Source: JBAYDV01 sp041672845 (GTDB lineage: Bacteria > Bacteroidota > Bacteroidia > Bacteroidales > UBA932). Taken from it: 64,000 nt of DNA. Every line of letters starts with the position of its first letter. The first letter of the stretch is position 1. The translations under genes and the position numbers were made by a program. Shown piece by piece: positions 51,739 through 60,567 of this stretch. The stretch is taken from the NCBI GenBank assembly GCA_041672845.1, contig JBAYYV010000005.1, positions 62,001-126,000 on the forward strand, written 5' to 3'. The notes under the pieces are model-generated. The model did no database searches, was not told the origin of the DNA, and worked only from the letters and a program-made list of their open reading frames with translations.

Positions 51739-52767
51739 ATGAAAAAATTATATCCATTAAAATTTATTTCTATTCCAAAAGAAAGAGTTTGGGGGGGTAA
51801 AGATAATATAGGAGAAAACTGGGAAATTTCAGGTTTTAAAAAAGAATCCACAAAAGTGGCAGAAGGATTTTTAGAAAAGAATTCTCTTTTCGACTTAGTA
51901 GAAACTTATAATGCTGACTTAGTAGGTGAAGATCATTATAAACGTTATGGAAATGAATTTCCTTTATTAATTAAGAAGTTATTTGTAGATGGCAGATTAT
52001 CTGTTCAAGTTCATCCTGATGACCTAACAGCCTTCGATAGACATAATTCATATGGCAAAAACGAAGCCTGGTATATTTTAGATACTAAACCAGATGCTAA
52101 AATTTATATGGGATTTAATAGAGATATGGATCCTAATGATTTTTATAAAAGATGTAAAGAAGGAAAAGTAGAAGAAGTATTAAATGTTATTCATCCTCAA
52201 AAAGGAGATTTCTTCTTTATAGAAGCTGGTACTATTCATGCAGCTGGAGACGGTGTTACTATAGCTGAAGTCCAACAATTATCTGATATTACTTATAGAG
52301 TTTATGACTGGGGTAGAGAATATAACCCAGAGACGAAAAGAGAAATGAATTTAGAACTTGCTTATGATTGCATTAATTATATGAAATATAATGCCGAAAA
52401 ATATTTCGTACCATCTAATGCTCCTGGGCACTCTGAAGGATATAATCGTGTAGTTCATCTATGTCGTAATGACTATTTCACTATGGCTTTTACTCAATTA
52501 TCTGATAGTTTTCATGTCTATCCTGAAAATTACAATAGTTTCATATTATATTTTAGTATAGATGGTGATATTAAATTTAGTTCTAAAGGAAATGAGACTA
52601 TCTTAAAACCTGGAGAATGGGTAATGATTCCAGCATCAATGGATGATTTCTTTATAGCACCAGTTAAAAAGGGTGGAATAGTTAAATTATTAGAGACATA
52701 TATTGAAAAACCTAAATATGAAAAAGATGAATATATAAATATAAATGCTGACCCTAAAATTCATTAG
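51739..52767 (+). CDS. manA: Mannose-6-phosphate isomerase, class I
   Basis: A 342-residue cupin isomerase that links fructose-6-P and mannose-6-P for glycan synthesis or mannose use. Zinc and active-site segments are LSVQVHPDDLTAF, FFIEAGTIHAAGDGVTIAEVQQ and DITYRVYDWGR. The short form without the extra helical domain is usual in Bacteroidetes and Firmicutes. It lies 30 nt after the CPBP gene and 27 nt before hslR, but functional links are not evident. Confidence 0.94.
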   Translation: MKKLYPLKFISIPKERVWGGKDNIGENWEISGFKKESTKVAEGFLEKNSLFDLVETYNADLVGEDHYKRYGNEFPLLIKKLFVDGRLSVQVHPDDLTAFDRHNSYGKNEAWYILDTKPDAKIYMGFNRDMDPNDFYKRCKEGKVEEVLNVIHPQKGDFFFIEAGTIHAAGDGVTIAEVQQLSDITYRVYDWGREYNPETKREMNLELAYDCINYMKYNAEKYFVPSNAPGHSEGYNRVVHLCRNDYFTMAFTQLSDSFHVYPENYNSFILYFSIDGDIKFSSKGNETILKPGEWVMIPASMDDFFIAPVKKGGIVKLLETYIEKPKYEKDEYININADPKIH

Positions 52768-52794
52768 TAAATAAAGATTTAATTTATTATTAAA

Positions 52795-53178
52795 ATGAAG
52801 ACTGAAACAGAAGTTAGGATAGATAAATATTTATGGTCTATACGAATTTTCAAAACTCGTTCTGATGCACAAGAAGCTTGTGATAAGGGTAGAGTTTTAG
52901 TAAACAAATTAAAAGCTAAATCTTCTAAAAATATAAAAACTGAAGATAGAATAGATGTAAGGAAAGGTAGTATCATATATTCATACCAAGTTATAGTTCC
53001 GATTAGTAAAAGACAAGGTGCTAAATTAGTATCTAATTATGCTAAAAATATTACTGCTCCAGAAGAATTGGAAAAGCTCAATAGTCCTTTAGAAACTATT
53101 TATCTTCAACGTGATAAAGGAATGGGACGCCCGACTAAGAAAGATAGGAGAGATTTAGAAAAACTGAAAAACTATTAA
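52795..53178 (+). CDS. hslR: S4-domain RNA-binding protein (Hsp15-like)
   Basis: A 127-residue protein with an N-terminal S4 domain (RIDKYLWSIRIFKTRSDAQEA, then VLVNKLKAKSSKNIKTEDRI) and a basic C-terminal tail (GMGRPTKKDRRDLEKL) typical of HslR. Hsp15 frees nascent chains stuck on 50S subunits after heat shock. It converges with pth with only 2 nt between stop codons. Confidence 0.92.
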   Translation: MKTETEVRIDKYLWSIRIFKTRSDAQEACDKGRVLVNKLKAKSSKNIKTEDRIDVRKGSIIYSYQVIVPISKRQGAKLVSNYAKNITAPEELEKLNSPLETIYLQRDKGMGRPTKKDRRDLEKLKNY

Positions 53179-53180
53179 AC

Positions 53181-53744
53181 TTATGTCTTATTATACTGAT
53201 TCATTGTATTATCTACACCCATAGTAGTAAAAGCTTTAATAATATCTACGGCTTTAGGTAGTGCTGGATTTAATTCTTTAGATTCTTCTTCTGACCATTT
53301 TCCTAATACAAAATCTACTTGGAGCCCAAATCCGATATGAGAACCTATACCTATTCTCAAACGAGAATAATTTTGTGTACCTATCATTTCAGCTATATTA
53401 GCCAATCCATTATGACCACCATCACTTCCCTTTTTACGAAGTCTTAATGAAGCCAATGGCAGAGCCATGTCATCTACTATAACTAATAAATTTTCTATAG
53501 GCACATTAGCCTTCTGCAACCAATATCTTACAGCTTTTCCACTAAGATTCATATAAGTAGAAGGTTTTAATAATGTAAGCTTTCTTCCTTTAAAACATAC
53601 CTCAGCTATATCGCCATAACGTTCGGTCTTAAAAACAATATTGGATGCTTGTGACCAAGCATCCAAAACTTTAAAACCAATATTATGACGAGTATTATTA
53701 TATTTGTAGCCTACGTTACCTAAACCGACTATTAAATAATTCAT
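53181..53744 (-). CDS. pth: Peptidyl-tRNA hydrolase
   Basis: A 187-residue Pth. It has IVGLGNVGYKYNNTRHNIGF with the catalytic His, KPSTYMNLSGKAV with the substrate Asn, VDDMALP with the catalytic Asp, and GGHNGLANI. It recycles peptidyl-tRNA that falls off the ribosome. It lies 19 nt downstream of rplY, the usual bacterial gene pair. Confidence 0.97.
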   Translation of the reverse strand: MNYLIVGLGNVGYKYNNTRHNIGFKVLDAWSQASNIVFKTERYGDIAEVCFKGRKLTLLKPSTYMNLSGKAVRYWLQKANVPIENLLVIVDDMALPLASLRLRKKGSDGGHNGLANIAEMIGTQNYSRLRIGIGSHIGFGLQVDFVLGKWSEEESKELNPALPKAVDIIKAFTTMGVDNTMNQYNKT

Positions 53745-53763
53745 ACTCTACCATTTTATTTAA

Positions 53764-54408
53764 TTATTTTTTAGCATCATCTGAATCTTCGCCTTCTGCT
53801 GCACCTTCTACTGCACCTTCTACTGCACCTTCTACTGGTGTTTCTGCTACTTCTTCTATTATAGCACGCTGAGTTTTAACAGCACATATAAGTGTAGTTT
53901 TGGGAGATAAAATAGTAATATTATCGAAAGATAAATTTTCTGCTAAGATAAGATCACCGATTTTCAACGGTGTTATATCTATAGGTAATATTTCAGGTAA
54001 ATTTTTCATAAGTCCACTTACGCGAACTTTACGAACTCCAGGAACTAGACGACCACCCATTTTAATACCTACTGAACTACCTGAAATAGATACAGGGATA
54101 TCCACAGAGATAGGTTTATCTTCAGTTACATATAAAAAGTCATAATGTAATGGTTTATCTGATACTGGATGATATTGAGCATCATGTAAGATAGCAAAAT
54201 ATTTTTTTCCTTCGATATCTAAGTCCACAATAAGACTTGCAGGATTATGAGTAAGAGCTTTTAATTCTTTTTCAGTTACTGTAAAAAGAATGTCTTTTAA
54301 CTCTTGTCCGTATAATACGCAAGGGATATTACCTGCTCTACGAAGAGCTTTTGTTTCTGATTTTCTAACTGGAACTCTTTTAGTACCGTGTAAAACTATG
54401 TGTTTCAT
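53764..54408 (-). CDS. rplY: 50S ribosomal protein L25 (CTC/TL5 form)
   Basis: A 214-residue long-form L25. The N-terminal 5S rRNA-binding domain has VRKSETKALRRAGNIPCVLYG and HYDFLYV. The C-terminal TL5 domain has VPVSISGSSVGIKMGGRLVPGVR and LPEILPIDI. The acidic tail contains a 4-residue repeat VEGA (VEGAVEGAVEGAAEGE), encoded by a 12-bp tandem repeat near 53803-53838. It is preceded by a strong promoter, a two-hairpin leader and a short upstream frame that ends on its ATG. pth follows in the same transcript. Confidence 0.96.
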   Translation of the reverse strand: MKHIVLHGTKRVPVRKSETKALRRAGNIPCVLYGQELKDILFTVTEKELKALTHNPASLIVDLDIEGKKYFAILHDAQYHPVSDKPLHYDFLYVTEDKPISVDIPVSISGSSVGIKMGGRLVPGVRKVRVSGLMKNLPEILPIDITPLKIGDLILAENLSFDNITILSPKTTLICAVKTQRAIIEEVAETPVEGAVEGAVEGAAEGEDSDDAKK

Positions 54409-54458
54409 ATTATTAAAATTAAAAATGTGTTACTCAGTCTGGACTTTCCAGACCCCAT
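54405..54458 (-). CDS. 17-codon upstream frame overlapping the rplY start (possible leader peptide)
   Basis: On the minus strand an ATG at 54458 opens a frame of 17 codons (MGSGKSRLSNTFLILII). Its TGA overlaps the rplY ATG as ATGA. It begins about 26 nt downstream of the predicted transcription start and covers the second leader hairpin. An exact stop-start overlap suggests translational coupling and thus a regulatory leader peptide. A frame this short could also be chance. Confidence 0.4.
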   Translation of the reverse strand: MGSGKSRLSNTFLILII

Positions 54459-54522
54459 TGCACCAAAAAGTTTTCACTTTTTGAGGTTTGCAAAGATAAT
54501 TAGTAGAAATAGAATAAACAAA
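54409..54522 (-). promoter_or_regulatory. rplY promoter and structured 5' leader
   Basis: On the minus strand TTTG (54522-54519), 20 nt, TATCTTTG (54498-54491) is a full Bacteroidetes promoter. The leader of about 75 nt then begins with CAAAAAGT-GAAA-ACTTTTTG (54483-54464), an 8-bp stem closed by a GNRA tetraloop. Next is GTCTGG-AAAGT-CCAGAC (54453-54437), a 6-bp stem. A compact structured leader before a ribosomal-protein gene suggests autogenous control by L25. Confidence 0.65.
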
Positions 54523-54543
54523 TTTCTAAGCCTTTGAATAATA

Positions 54544-55710
54544 TTATTTTATTAATTGAGTTTTTTGGTTCCAAGAATAATTTTTATAATAATCGAAATA
54601 TAACGAAGCATTTTCCTCAGGGATAAAAGTACTTAATCCACAATCTGTATTAATATTAATACCATTACATAAGGAAGTGTGATTTGTATATACTACTAAA
54701 TTATCGATAGCTGTTTTTAAAATAGCTAATTCATTTGAATTAGTAGATATAGATTTCATAAAATCATATAAATCATAATATAAATTATCTGGAGAATGCG
54801 AAAAAGATTGTACAGAAGAAAAATCTATATTAGAAATATTTTCTCTGTCTTTATCAAAAATTTTAGCTGCTGCAGTAGATAAATCGTCAAAACCAGAAGT
54901 TTTACATAAAGAAATAGAAGCTTCTTTACAAGGAGCTTCTGTAGAATAATAATTATAATAATCTTCAGCTAATAGCTTTAAATCAGCTCTATCACCAGAC
55001 AATAAATCAGCAATAACTTTAGTATATGGAAATCCTTCTCCTCCTATAGTAGTCTGAGAAGCCACTATAAAATCTACATTATTTTTCAATTCATATTCTA
55101 CTTCGACTCCACCCATAAAACAACAATCAAATACTATATAAGAATATTTTTCACCTAAAATAGAAGGTAAGTCTTGAACATCTATACTTTTATTATTTTC
55201 AAAACCATAAGCTTGAGGTGCTTTCATAGAAGAATTTGTTACAGGAGACCAACCGGTCCCATGATCCCATAAAATTAAACCATTTTCCTCACCTGAATAT
55301 AGATTATTCGCATAATCTAATACAGACTTAAGTTGCTCTTTAGTAGCAGAATTAACAGAAGCAGGATATTCTTTTAGGACTTCATATTTAATATTAGAAT
55401 CACTATCCTTGAAAATTCTTAATAATTGAGGTTTTTGATCTTTTGCTATTGATCCTTCTGATTTTTCCAAAGCTCTTGTATATACCAAAAGGATATCTCC
55501 TCCTCCATTTTGCAAATCATCTGGAACATATGAACTTAATAGACTATTCATATTAGCTACAGCTTCAGAAAATAAATTATTATTATCTGTCATATAAATT
55601 AATACAGTCTGATTTATACTAGATTCTTCATTATCAGAAGATTCACAAGATGTGAATATTCCTATACTTAATATTACTATAGTGAGTAGTAAGAAATTAA
55701 TTTTTCGCAT
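54544..55710 (-). CDS. Clostripain family (C11) cysteine peptidase lipoprotein
   Basis: A 388-residue lipoprotein (lipobox IFTSC near residue 22). The C11 peptidase domain opens with VLIYMTDNNNLFSEA. The catalytic His is in LILWDHGTGWSP and the catalytic Cys in YIVFDCCFMGGVEVEYEL, followed by FIVASQTTIGGEGFPY. C11 enzymes cut after Arg or Lys, often after self-cleavage. It is the downstream member of a tandem pair with the very similar gene at 55712 (1 nt apart), clearly a duplication. Confidence 0.9.
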   Translation of the reverse strand: MRKINFLLLTIVILSIGIFTSCESSDNEESSINQTVLIYMTDNNNLFSEAVANMNSLLSSYVPDDLQNGGGDILLVYTRALEKSEGSIAKDQKPQLLRIFKDSDSNIKYEVLKEYPASVNSATKEQLKSVLDYANNLYSGEENGLILWDHGTGWSPVTNSSMKAPQAYGFENNKSIDVQDLPSILGEKYSYIVFDCCFMGGVEVEYELKNNVDFIVASQTTIGGEGFPYTKVIADLLSGDRADLKLLAEDYYNYYSTEAPCKEASISLCKTSGFDDLSTAAAKIFDKDRENISNIDFSSVQSFSHSPDNLYYDLYDFMKSISTNSNELAILKTAIDNLVVYTNHTSLCNGININTDCGLSTFIPEENASLYFDYYKNYSWNQKTQLIK

Positions 55711-55711
55711 A

Positions 55712-56902
55712 CTATTTAGGATTTATATTATTCATTACAAAAGTATCATCTATTAATTTAACGTCCTTATCCCATTTAAATTTTTTATAATATTTAAAAT
55801 ATTTAGAAACATCTCCCCTAGAAATAAAAGTGCTTAACCCACAATCTCTGTTTATTGGAATAGTTTGGAATTTAGATGTAAATTTAACATCAAGGATTAC
55901 ATTATCCAATGCTTTTTTAAAAGTAGTTAATTCATTTGGATTAGTAGATATAGATTCCATAAAATCATATAAATCATAATACAAATTACCTGGAGAAGAT
56001 GAAAAAGATTGTATAGAAGAAATATCTATTTTGGAAATATTTTCTCTGTCGTTTTTTAAAATATTAGCAACCGTAATAGCTAAATGATCTAATCCAAAAG
56101 TTTTACATATAGATATCGTAGCATATGGCTGATTATTATTATCATTATAATAATTATAATAATCTTCACTGACTTGATGTAAATTAGCTTTATTTAAAAA
56201 TAAAAGATCCTTTACCACTAAATTATATGGAAAACCTGATCCCATTATTTCAGTCTGAGAAGCTATTATGAAATCAGCGTTATCTTTTAATTCATATTCT
56301 ACCTCTACTCCCCCCATTAGACAAGCATCGAAAATAATATAATAATATTTCCTGCCTAAAGCCTCTGGTAAATCTTGAACATCTATACTTTTATTATTTT
56401 CGAAACCATAAGTCTTAGGTGCTTCCTTAGAAGAATTTACGGCTGGGAGCCAACCTGTACCATGATCCCATAAAATTAAACCATTTTCTTCACCTGGATA
56501 AAGATTATAAGCCAAATCTAATACAGATTTTAGTTGTTCTTTGGTAGCTGAGTTTATGGATTTCTCATATTCTTTTAAAATTTCATACTTTACATCATCA
56601 CCATCTTTATATACTCGTACAAGATGAGGACCATCACCTATATTATCATCAGAATTAAAAAAATTATTAACTCTTGTATAAAGTAAAAGAACATCTCCAG
56701 AACCATCATTTAAATCCTTAGGTAAATATGAAGACATTATATCATTTATATTATTTTCAGCATAAGACAATAAATTATTATTATCTACCATATAAATTAA
56801 TAATGATTGTTTTATAGTGACTTGTTCATTTGATTCACAAGATGTAAAAAAACATACACTCAATAATAAAATTAAGATGAATGACTTTTTTATATTATTC
56901 AT
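55712..56902 (-). CDS. Clostripain family (C11) cysteine peptidase lipoprotein, paralogue
   Basis: A 396-residue lipoprotein (lipobox FFTSC) of the C11 family. It has LLIYMVDNNNLLSYAE, the catalytic His in LILWDHGTGWLPA, the Cys in YIIFDACLMGGVEVEYEL, and FIIASQTEIMGSGFPY. It is the first gene of a tandem pair, and residues around the active site are nearly the same as in its neighbour. Differences concentrate in the C-terminal third, including KFQTIPINRDCGLSTF where the paralogue has an NGININTDCGLSTF stretch. The pair probably acts at the cell surface in protein breakdown. Confidence 0.9.
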   Translation of the reverse strand: MNNIKKSFILILLLSVCFFTSCESNEQVTIKQSLLIYMVDNNNLLSYAENNINDIMSSYLPKDLNDGSGDVLLLYTRVNNFFNSDDNIGDGPHLVRVYKDGDDVKYEILKEYEKSINSATKEQLKSVLDLAYNLYPGEENGLILWDHGTGWLPAVNSSKEAPKTYGFENNKSIDVQDLPEALGRKYYYIIFDACLMGGVEVEYELKDNADFIIASQTEIMGSGFPYNLVVKDLLFLNKANLHQVSEDYYNYYNDNNNQPYATISICKTFGLDHLAITVANILKNDRENISKIDISSIQSFSSSPGNLYYDLYDFMESISTNPNELTTFKKALDNVILDVKFTSKFQTIPINRDCGLSTFISRGDVSKYFKYYKKFKWDKDVKLIDDTFVMNNINPK

Positions 56903-57107
56903 AAGCTACTAGTTGAATAGTTTAACTTGGTTATTCTATTATATTAAAATCTAATTATGTCCCATTAGTTTTTCAAGTTTCGGCATCTGCAGATGAGGAT
57001 AATTTTAACCCACCACCTTAACCGTAAAATATAGAATATTACATTGACTAACAAATATATAGTTTTTTTAGTATATTTGTTTTATAAATCATTTAAAAAT
57101 CAATCTT

Positions 57108-57371
57108 ATGAAAGGGGAAACATTATTCACATTTATTGGTGGCGCACTTATTGGAGCTGCAGCTGCTATATTATTAGCACCTGATTCTGGCACAGAAACC
57201 AGAAAAAAAATAAAAAAAGGTGTAGAAAAAGAATATCAAGAGATTAAAGACAAAATTCAGAAAGCTAAAGAAGATTTAGAAGATGAGTTAAGTGAAATGA
57301 AAGAAAGGGTCGAAGAAGAAGAAGCTACTAAATCTGAAACTGAAGCTGAAACTGAAACTGAAAAAGCATAA
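57108..57371 (+). CDS. YtxH domain-containing protein
   Basis: An 87-residue protein: an N-terminal hydrophobic Gly/Ala-rich helix (FIGGALIGAAAAILLAPDSG) typical of YtxH, the TRKKIKKG segment, then a long charged coiled coil with an acidic Glu/Thr repeat tail. The family is a general-stress or envelope protein. It leads a tight trio of small genes. TATATTTG at 57072-57079 is a -7 box. Confidence 0.88.
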   Translation: MKGETLFTFIGGALIGAAAAILLAPDSGTETRKKIKKGVEKEYQEIKDKIQKAKEDLEDELSEMKERVEEEEATKSETEAETETEKA

Positions 57372-57381
57372 TCTTTTAGAA

Positions 57382-57747
57382 ATGGCTACTAAAAAACAAA
57401 ATAAACTTCCTTATGAAGATTCTTTAGATTCTATTAAGGAATATGTTGATTTGAAAATAGATGAAAAAAAGCTTATTCTCACTAAGAACTTAGCTATCTT
57501 ATTTAATAAGATTATATATTTTTTTATCATAATACTAGTTATTGGTCTAGCTATAGGCTTCTTATCTTCTTTCCTAAGTCAATGGATTAATTCGTTATTG
57601 AATTCGAACGATTTAGGTACTTTAATCGTAGGTGGATTTTTCATTTTGATAGGGATAATAGTATTCTTATTCAGAAAAAAATTATTTACTAATTCTATGG
57701 TAAAAATGTTTATTAATATGTTTTTTAATAATAAAGAGGATGAATAA
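57382..57747 (+). CDS. Phage-holin-3_6/YqjE-like two-helix membrane protein
   Basis: A 121-residue protein with an amphipathic N-terminus (YEDSLDSIKEYVDLKIDEKKL) and two membrane helices (about 45-66 and 80-98). This is the layout of the holin_3_6/DUF1469 family, which despite its name is found in chromosomal stress-related operons, usually beside YtxH. It starts 10 nt after YtxH and overlaps the next gene by 8 nt. No phage genes are nearby. Confidence 0.75.
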   Translation: MATKKQNKLPYEDSLDSIKEYVDLKIDEKKLILTKNLAILFNKIIYFFIIILVIGLAIGFLSSFLSQWINSLLNSNDLGTLIVGGFFILIGIIVFLFRKKLFTNSMVKMFINMFFNNKEDE

Positions 57748-57991
57748 AAACAGAAAAGCCATAAAAAAAATAAAAAATCTTAAAGATTTAGAATATCAGC
57801 ATAGACTTCTTACTTCAAGAATGGACCAACAAGAAGTCCTCATATCATATCAAATTCGTAATATGATACATCAGTTTTCGCCTACGAAACTTTTATATAC
57901 AGGTCTAGGAAATCTTGTCGTAAATCATCCTAAATGGAGTTTTTTGTATAAGTTACTTAACTTAGGTAGAAAGATAAATATTAGAAAATAG
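57740..57991 (+). CDS. Small basic protein of the YtxH operon
   Basis: An 83-residue basic protein, with a Lys/Arg-rich N-terminus, a helical middle (LEYQHRLLTSRMDQQEVLISYQI) and no clear membrane helix. I do not recognise a family, but a gene of this kind often forms the third member of YtxH/holin-like trios in Bacteroidetes. It overlaps the holin-like gene by 8 nt and ends 1 nt before the dipeptidyl peptidase gene, so all four may be one transcript. Confidence 0.65.
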   Translation: MNKNRKAIKKIKNLKDLEYQHRLLTSRMDQQEVLISYQIRNMIHQFSPTKLLYTGLGNLVVNHPKWSFLYKLLNLGRKINIRK

Positions 57992-57992
57992 A

Positions 57993-59948
57993 ATGGAGTT
58001 CAAGTACCTTGTTGATAGTTTTGCCGATATTAAGGTAATTAGATATAAAGTTCCAGGATTTGAAGAACTTAGTCTAAAAGAAAAAGCATATTTATATCAT
58101 CTTTCTGAAGCAGCCTTATATGGTCGTGACATACTCTGGGATCAGAATTGTCAGGATAATTTATTAGTACGCCATACTTTAGAAAAGATTATAAAAAATT
58201 ATAAATCAAGAGATAATTATATTTTTCCCGACAATGCAGAATTTAATGATTTTCTAATTTATGCTAAACGTGTGTTTTTCAGCAATGGTATTCATCATCA
58301 TTATGCTGAAGATAAAATTATTCCAAACTGTTCTCGTACTTATTTCTCATCTTTAATAGAATCAACTCTTATTGCCGATAAAGCTAAAAATATCGGCGAA
58401 CAGACTAATAACTTAATATCAATTATCTATGAACCTAATATTTGGCCAAAACGCAGAGCTAGCATTGCCCATCAAGATTCAGATATTGTGCAAGATTCCG
58501 CAGTTACTTTTTATAAAAATTTAACAAAAAAAGAAATAGAAAATTATTATAAAATACGTTCGCAAAATGATAAAACTCACCAACTTTCTTTAGGCTTAAA
58601 TAGTCGTTTAGTAAAAAAAAATGGTGAGATAAAAGAAATAAAATATAAAATTTCTGGACTTTATAGTAATCCTTTGATTAAAATTTGTGAAGAATTGGAA
58701 AAGGCCAAAAAATTTGCTCAGAATAATAATCAAATTAATATCCTAAATAAATTATCAGAGTTCTATCGTACTGGTGATCTCAAAACTTGGAACGATTATA
58801 ATATTGCTTGGGTTAAAGATACAGATTCTAAATGCGACTTCGTTAATGGATTTATAGAAAATTATAATGATCCTTTAGGCCTTAAATCTAGCTGGGAATC
58901 CGTAGTAAATTTCAAAAATATTAAGGCTTCTAAACGCACTAGTATAATTCAAGAAAACGCACAATGGTTTGAAGATCATTCACCAGTAAATAAACGTTTT
59001 AAGAAATCCGTTATTAAAGGTGTATCAGCTAAAGTAATTACTATGGTTCAGTTAGGTGGTGACTGTTATCCTTACACTCCTATTGGCATTAATTTGCCAA
59101 ATGCTGACTGGATTAGAAAAGATTATGGTTCTAAATCTGTAACTATCGAGAATATCTGTGATGCTTATGATAAATCAGCCTTAGAATCTCCTAAAAGTAT
59201 ACTTTCAGAATTTTCCTGGAATAAAGAAATTATTAAAAGGGCTAATAAATATGGCACTTTAACTAATAATTTACATACCGATTTGCATGAATGTTTAGGG
59301 CATGGATCTGGTAAACTTCTTGAAAATACCGACCCTAATGCTTTGGCAGAATATGCATCTACTTTAGAAGAAACAAGAGCTGATCTTTTCGCTCTTTATT
59401 ACATGGCTGACCCATATTTAGTTAAATTAGGATTACTACCAGATTCTGAAGCTTATAAATGTTCTTATGATAAATATATCCTTAATGGTATATTTACTCA
59501 ATTCACACGTGTACAATTGGGAAAGAAAAATACTCAAGCACACATGCAGAATAGAAAACTTATTGCAGAATATTGTTTTTCCAACGGTGGAAATATAATA
59601 GAGAAACGCATTCGAGAAAATAAAACGTATTTCATAGTTAATGATTATGAAGGTTTACGCCGATTATTTGCGAAATTATTAATAGAAGTCCAAAGAATTA
59701 AATCTGAGGGTGATTATCTTTCTGGTAAAAATCTTGTAGAAACATACGCCATTAATATAGATCAAAAACTACATAAAGAAGTATTGGAAAGATATAAAAA
59801 ACTTAATTTACAAGCATATAGTGGATTTGTTAACCCTGTCATTCGTCCTATTAAAAAAGATGGAAAAATTATAAACTACATCATCTCATACACTGAAGGG
59901 TACCTTAATCAAATGCTTAGGTATTCTAAGGAATATTCCACTTTATAA
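57993..59948 (+). CDS. Dipeptidyl peptidase III (M49)
   Basis: A 651-residue zinc exopeptidase of family M49 that removes dipeptides from the N-terminus of short peptides. The zinc motif is HECLGHGSGKL (HExxGH with Cys as in Bacteroides enzymes), and the third ligand Glu is in LEETRADLFALYYMADP. There is no signal peptide, so it is cytoplasmic. It works downstream of the secreted peptidases encoded in this window (M28, M64, C11). Length matches the Bacteroidetes M49 type. Confidence 0.94.
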   Translation: MEFKYLVDSFADIKVIRYKVPGFEELSLKEKAYLYHLSEAALYGRDILWDQNCQDNLLVRHTLEKIIKNYKSRDNYIFPDNAEFNDFLIYAKRVFFSNGIHHHYAEDKIIPNCSRTYFSSLIESTLIADKAKNIGEQTNNLISIIYEPNIWPKRRASIAHQDSDIVQDSAVTFYKNLTKKEIENYYKIRSQNDKTHQLSLGLNSRLVKKNGEIKEIKYKISGLYSNPLIKICEELEKAKKFAQNNNQINILNKLSEFYRTGDLKTWNDYNIAWVKDTDSKCDFVNGFIENYNDPLGLKSSWESVVNFKNIKASKRTSIIQENAQWFEDHSPVNKRFKKSVIKGVSAKVITMVQLGGDCYPYTPIGINLPNADWIRKDYGSKSVTIENICDAYDKSALESPKSILSEFSWNKEIIKRANKYGTLTNNLHTDLHECLGHGSGKLLENTDPNALAEYASTLEETRADLFALYYMADPYLVKLGLLPDSEAYKCSYDKYILNGIFTQFTRVQLGKKNTQAHMQNRKLIAEYCFSNGGNIIEKRIRENKTYFIVNDYEGLRRLFAKLLIEVQRIKSEGDYLSGKNLVETYAINIDQKLHKEVLERYKKLNLQAYSGFVNPVIRPIKKDGKIINYIISYTEGYLNQMLRYSKEYSTL

Positions 59949-59982
59949 GAGATTATTTTTTCATTTTATAATCTGGTAAAAT

Positions 59983-60567
59983 TTATAGAAACAATTGACC
60001 TACATTATTAGAAAACAATTTCACAGCCATAGCCAAAAGGATAATTCCAAAGAATTTTCTCATAAGATATACTCCCCCTTTTCCAATAAGTTTTTCGACT
60101 ATATCCACTTTCTTTAATACAAAATAAACTATTATCATATTCAGAATAAGAGCTGCTACGATATTTTCAGGACGATATTCAGCTCTTAGTGATAAAACAG
60201 TCGTTAATGCACCTGCTCCAGCTACTAATGGAAAAATAATAGGTACTATAGTCGCAGACCCTGAAGGACCATCATATTTAAAGATTTCTATATCAAGAAC
60301 CATTTCTAAAGCTAAAATAAAAATAACTATAGCTCCAGCTACTGCAAATGATTGTATATCTACACTAAACAAGGCTAAGATAGCTTTACCACCAAAAAGA
60401 AAGGCCATAAAAAGAGCAAAAGATAAAATAGCAGCCTTCGCAGGCTCAACTTTCTTACCAGCTTCTTTAAGCCCAAGTATGATAGGTGACGATCCTGTTA
60501 TATCAATAACAGCGAAAAGTACTATAAAAGCACTAAAGATTTCTTTGAAGCTAAATTCTAATCCCAT
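59983..60567 (-). CDS. MarC family integral membrane protein
   Basis: A 194-residue protein with six membrane helices and the MarC/UPF0056 pattern: FIVLFAVIDITGSSPIILGL at the start, VAGAIVIFILALEMVLDIE, and IVPIIFPLVAGAGALTTVLSL. MarC was once linked to multiple antibiotic resistance, but the role is unproven. It is a single gene, convergent with DPP III. CAAAAGTA at 60625-60632 is complement of a -7 box. Confidence 0.92.
   Translation of the reverse strand: MGLEFSFKEIFSAFIVLFAVIDITGSSPIILGLKEAGKKVEPAKAAILSFALFMAFLFGGKAILALFSVDIQSFAVAGAIVIFILALEMVLDIEIFKYDGPSGSATIVPIIFPLVAGAGALTTVLSLRAEYRPENIVAALILNMIIVYFVLKKVDIVEKLIGKGGVYLMRKFFGIILLAMAVKLFSNNVGQLFL

Noticed and set aside
54437..54453. GGAAAGTCC in the rplY leader resembles the conserved GAGGAAAGTCC of RNase P RNA
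   Set aside because: The leader is only about 75 nt long and lacks every other RNase P element, so the match is accidental.
57382..57747. Phage remnant suggested by the holin-like gene
   Set aside because: No other phage gene is near, and this family is commonly chromosomal beside YtxH.
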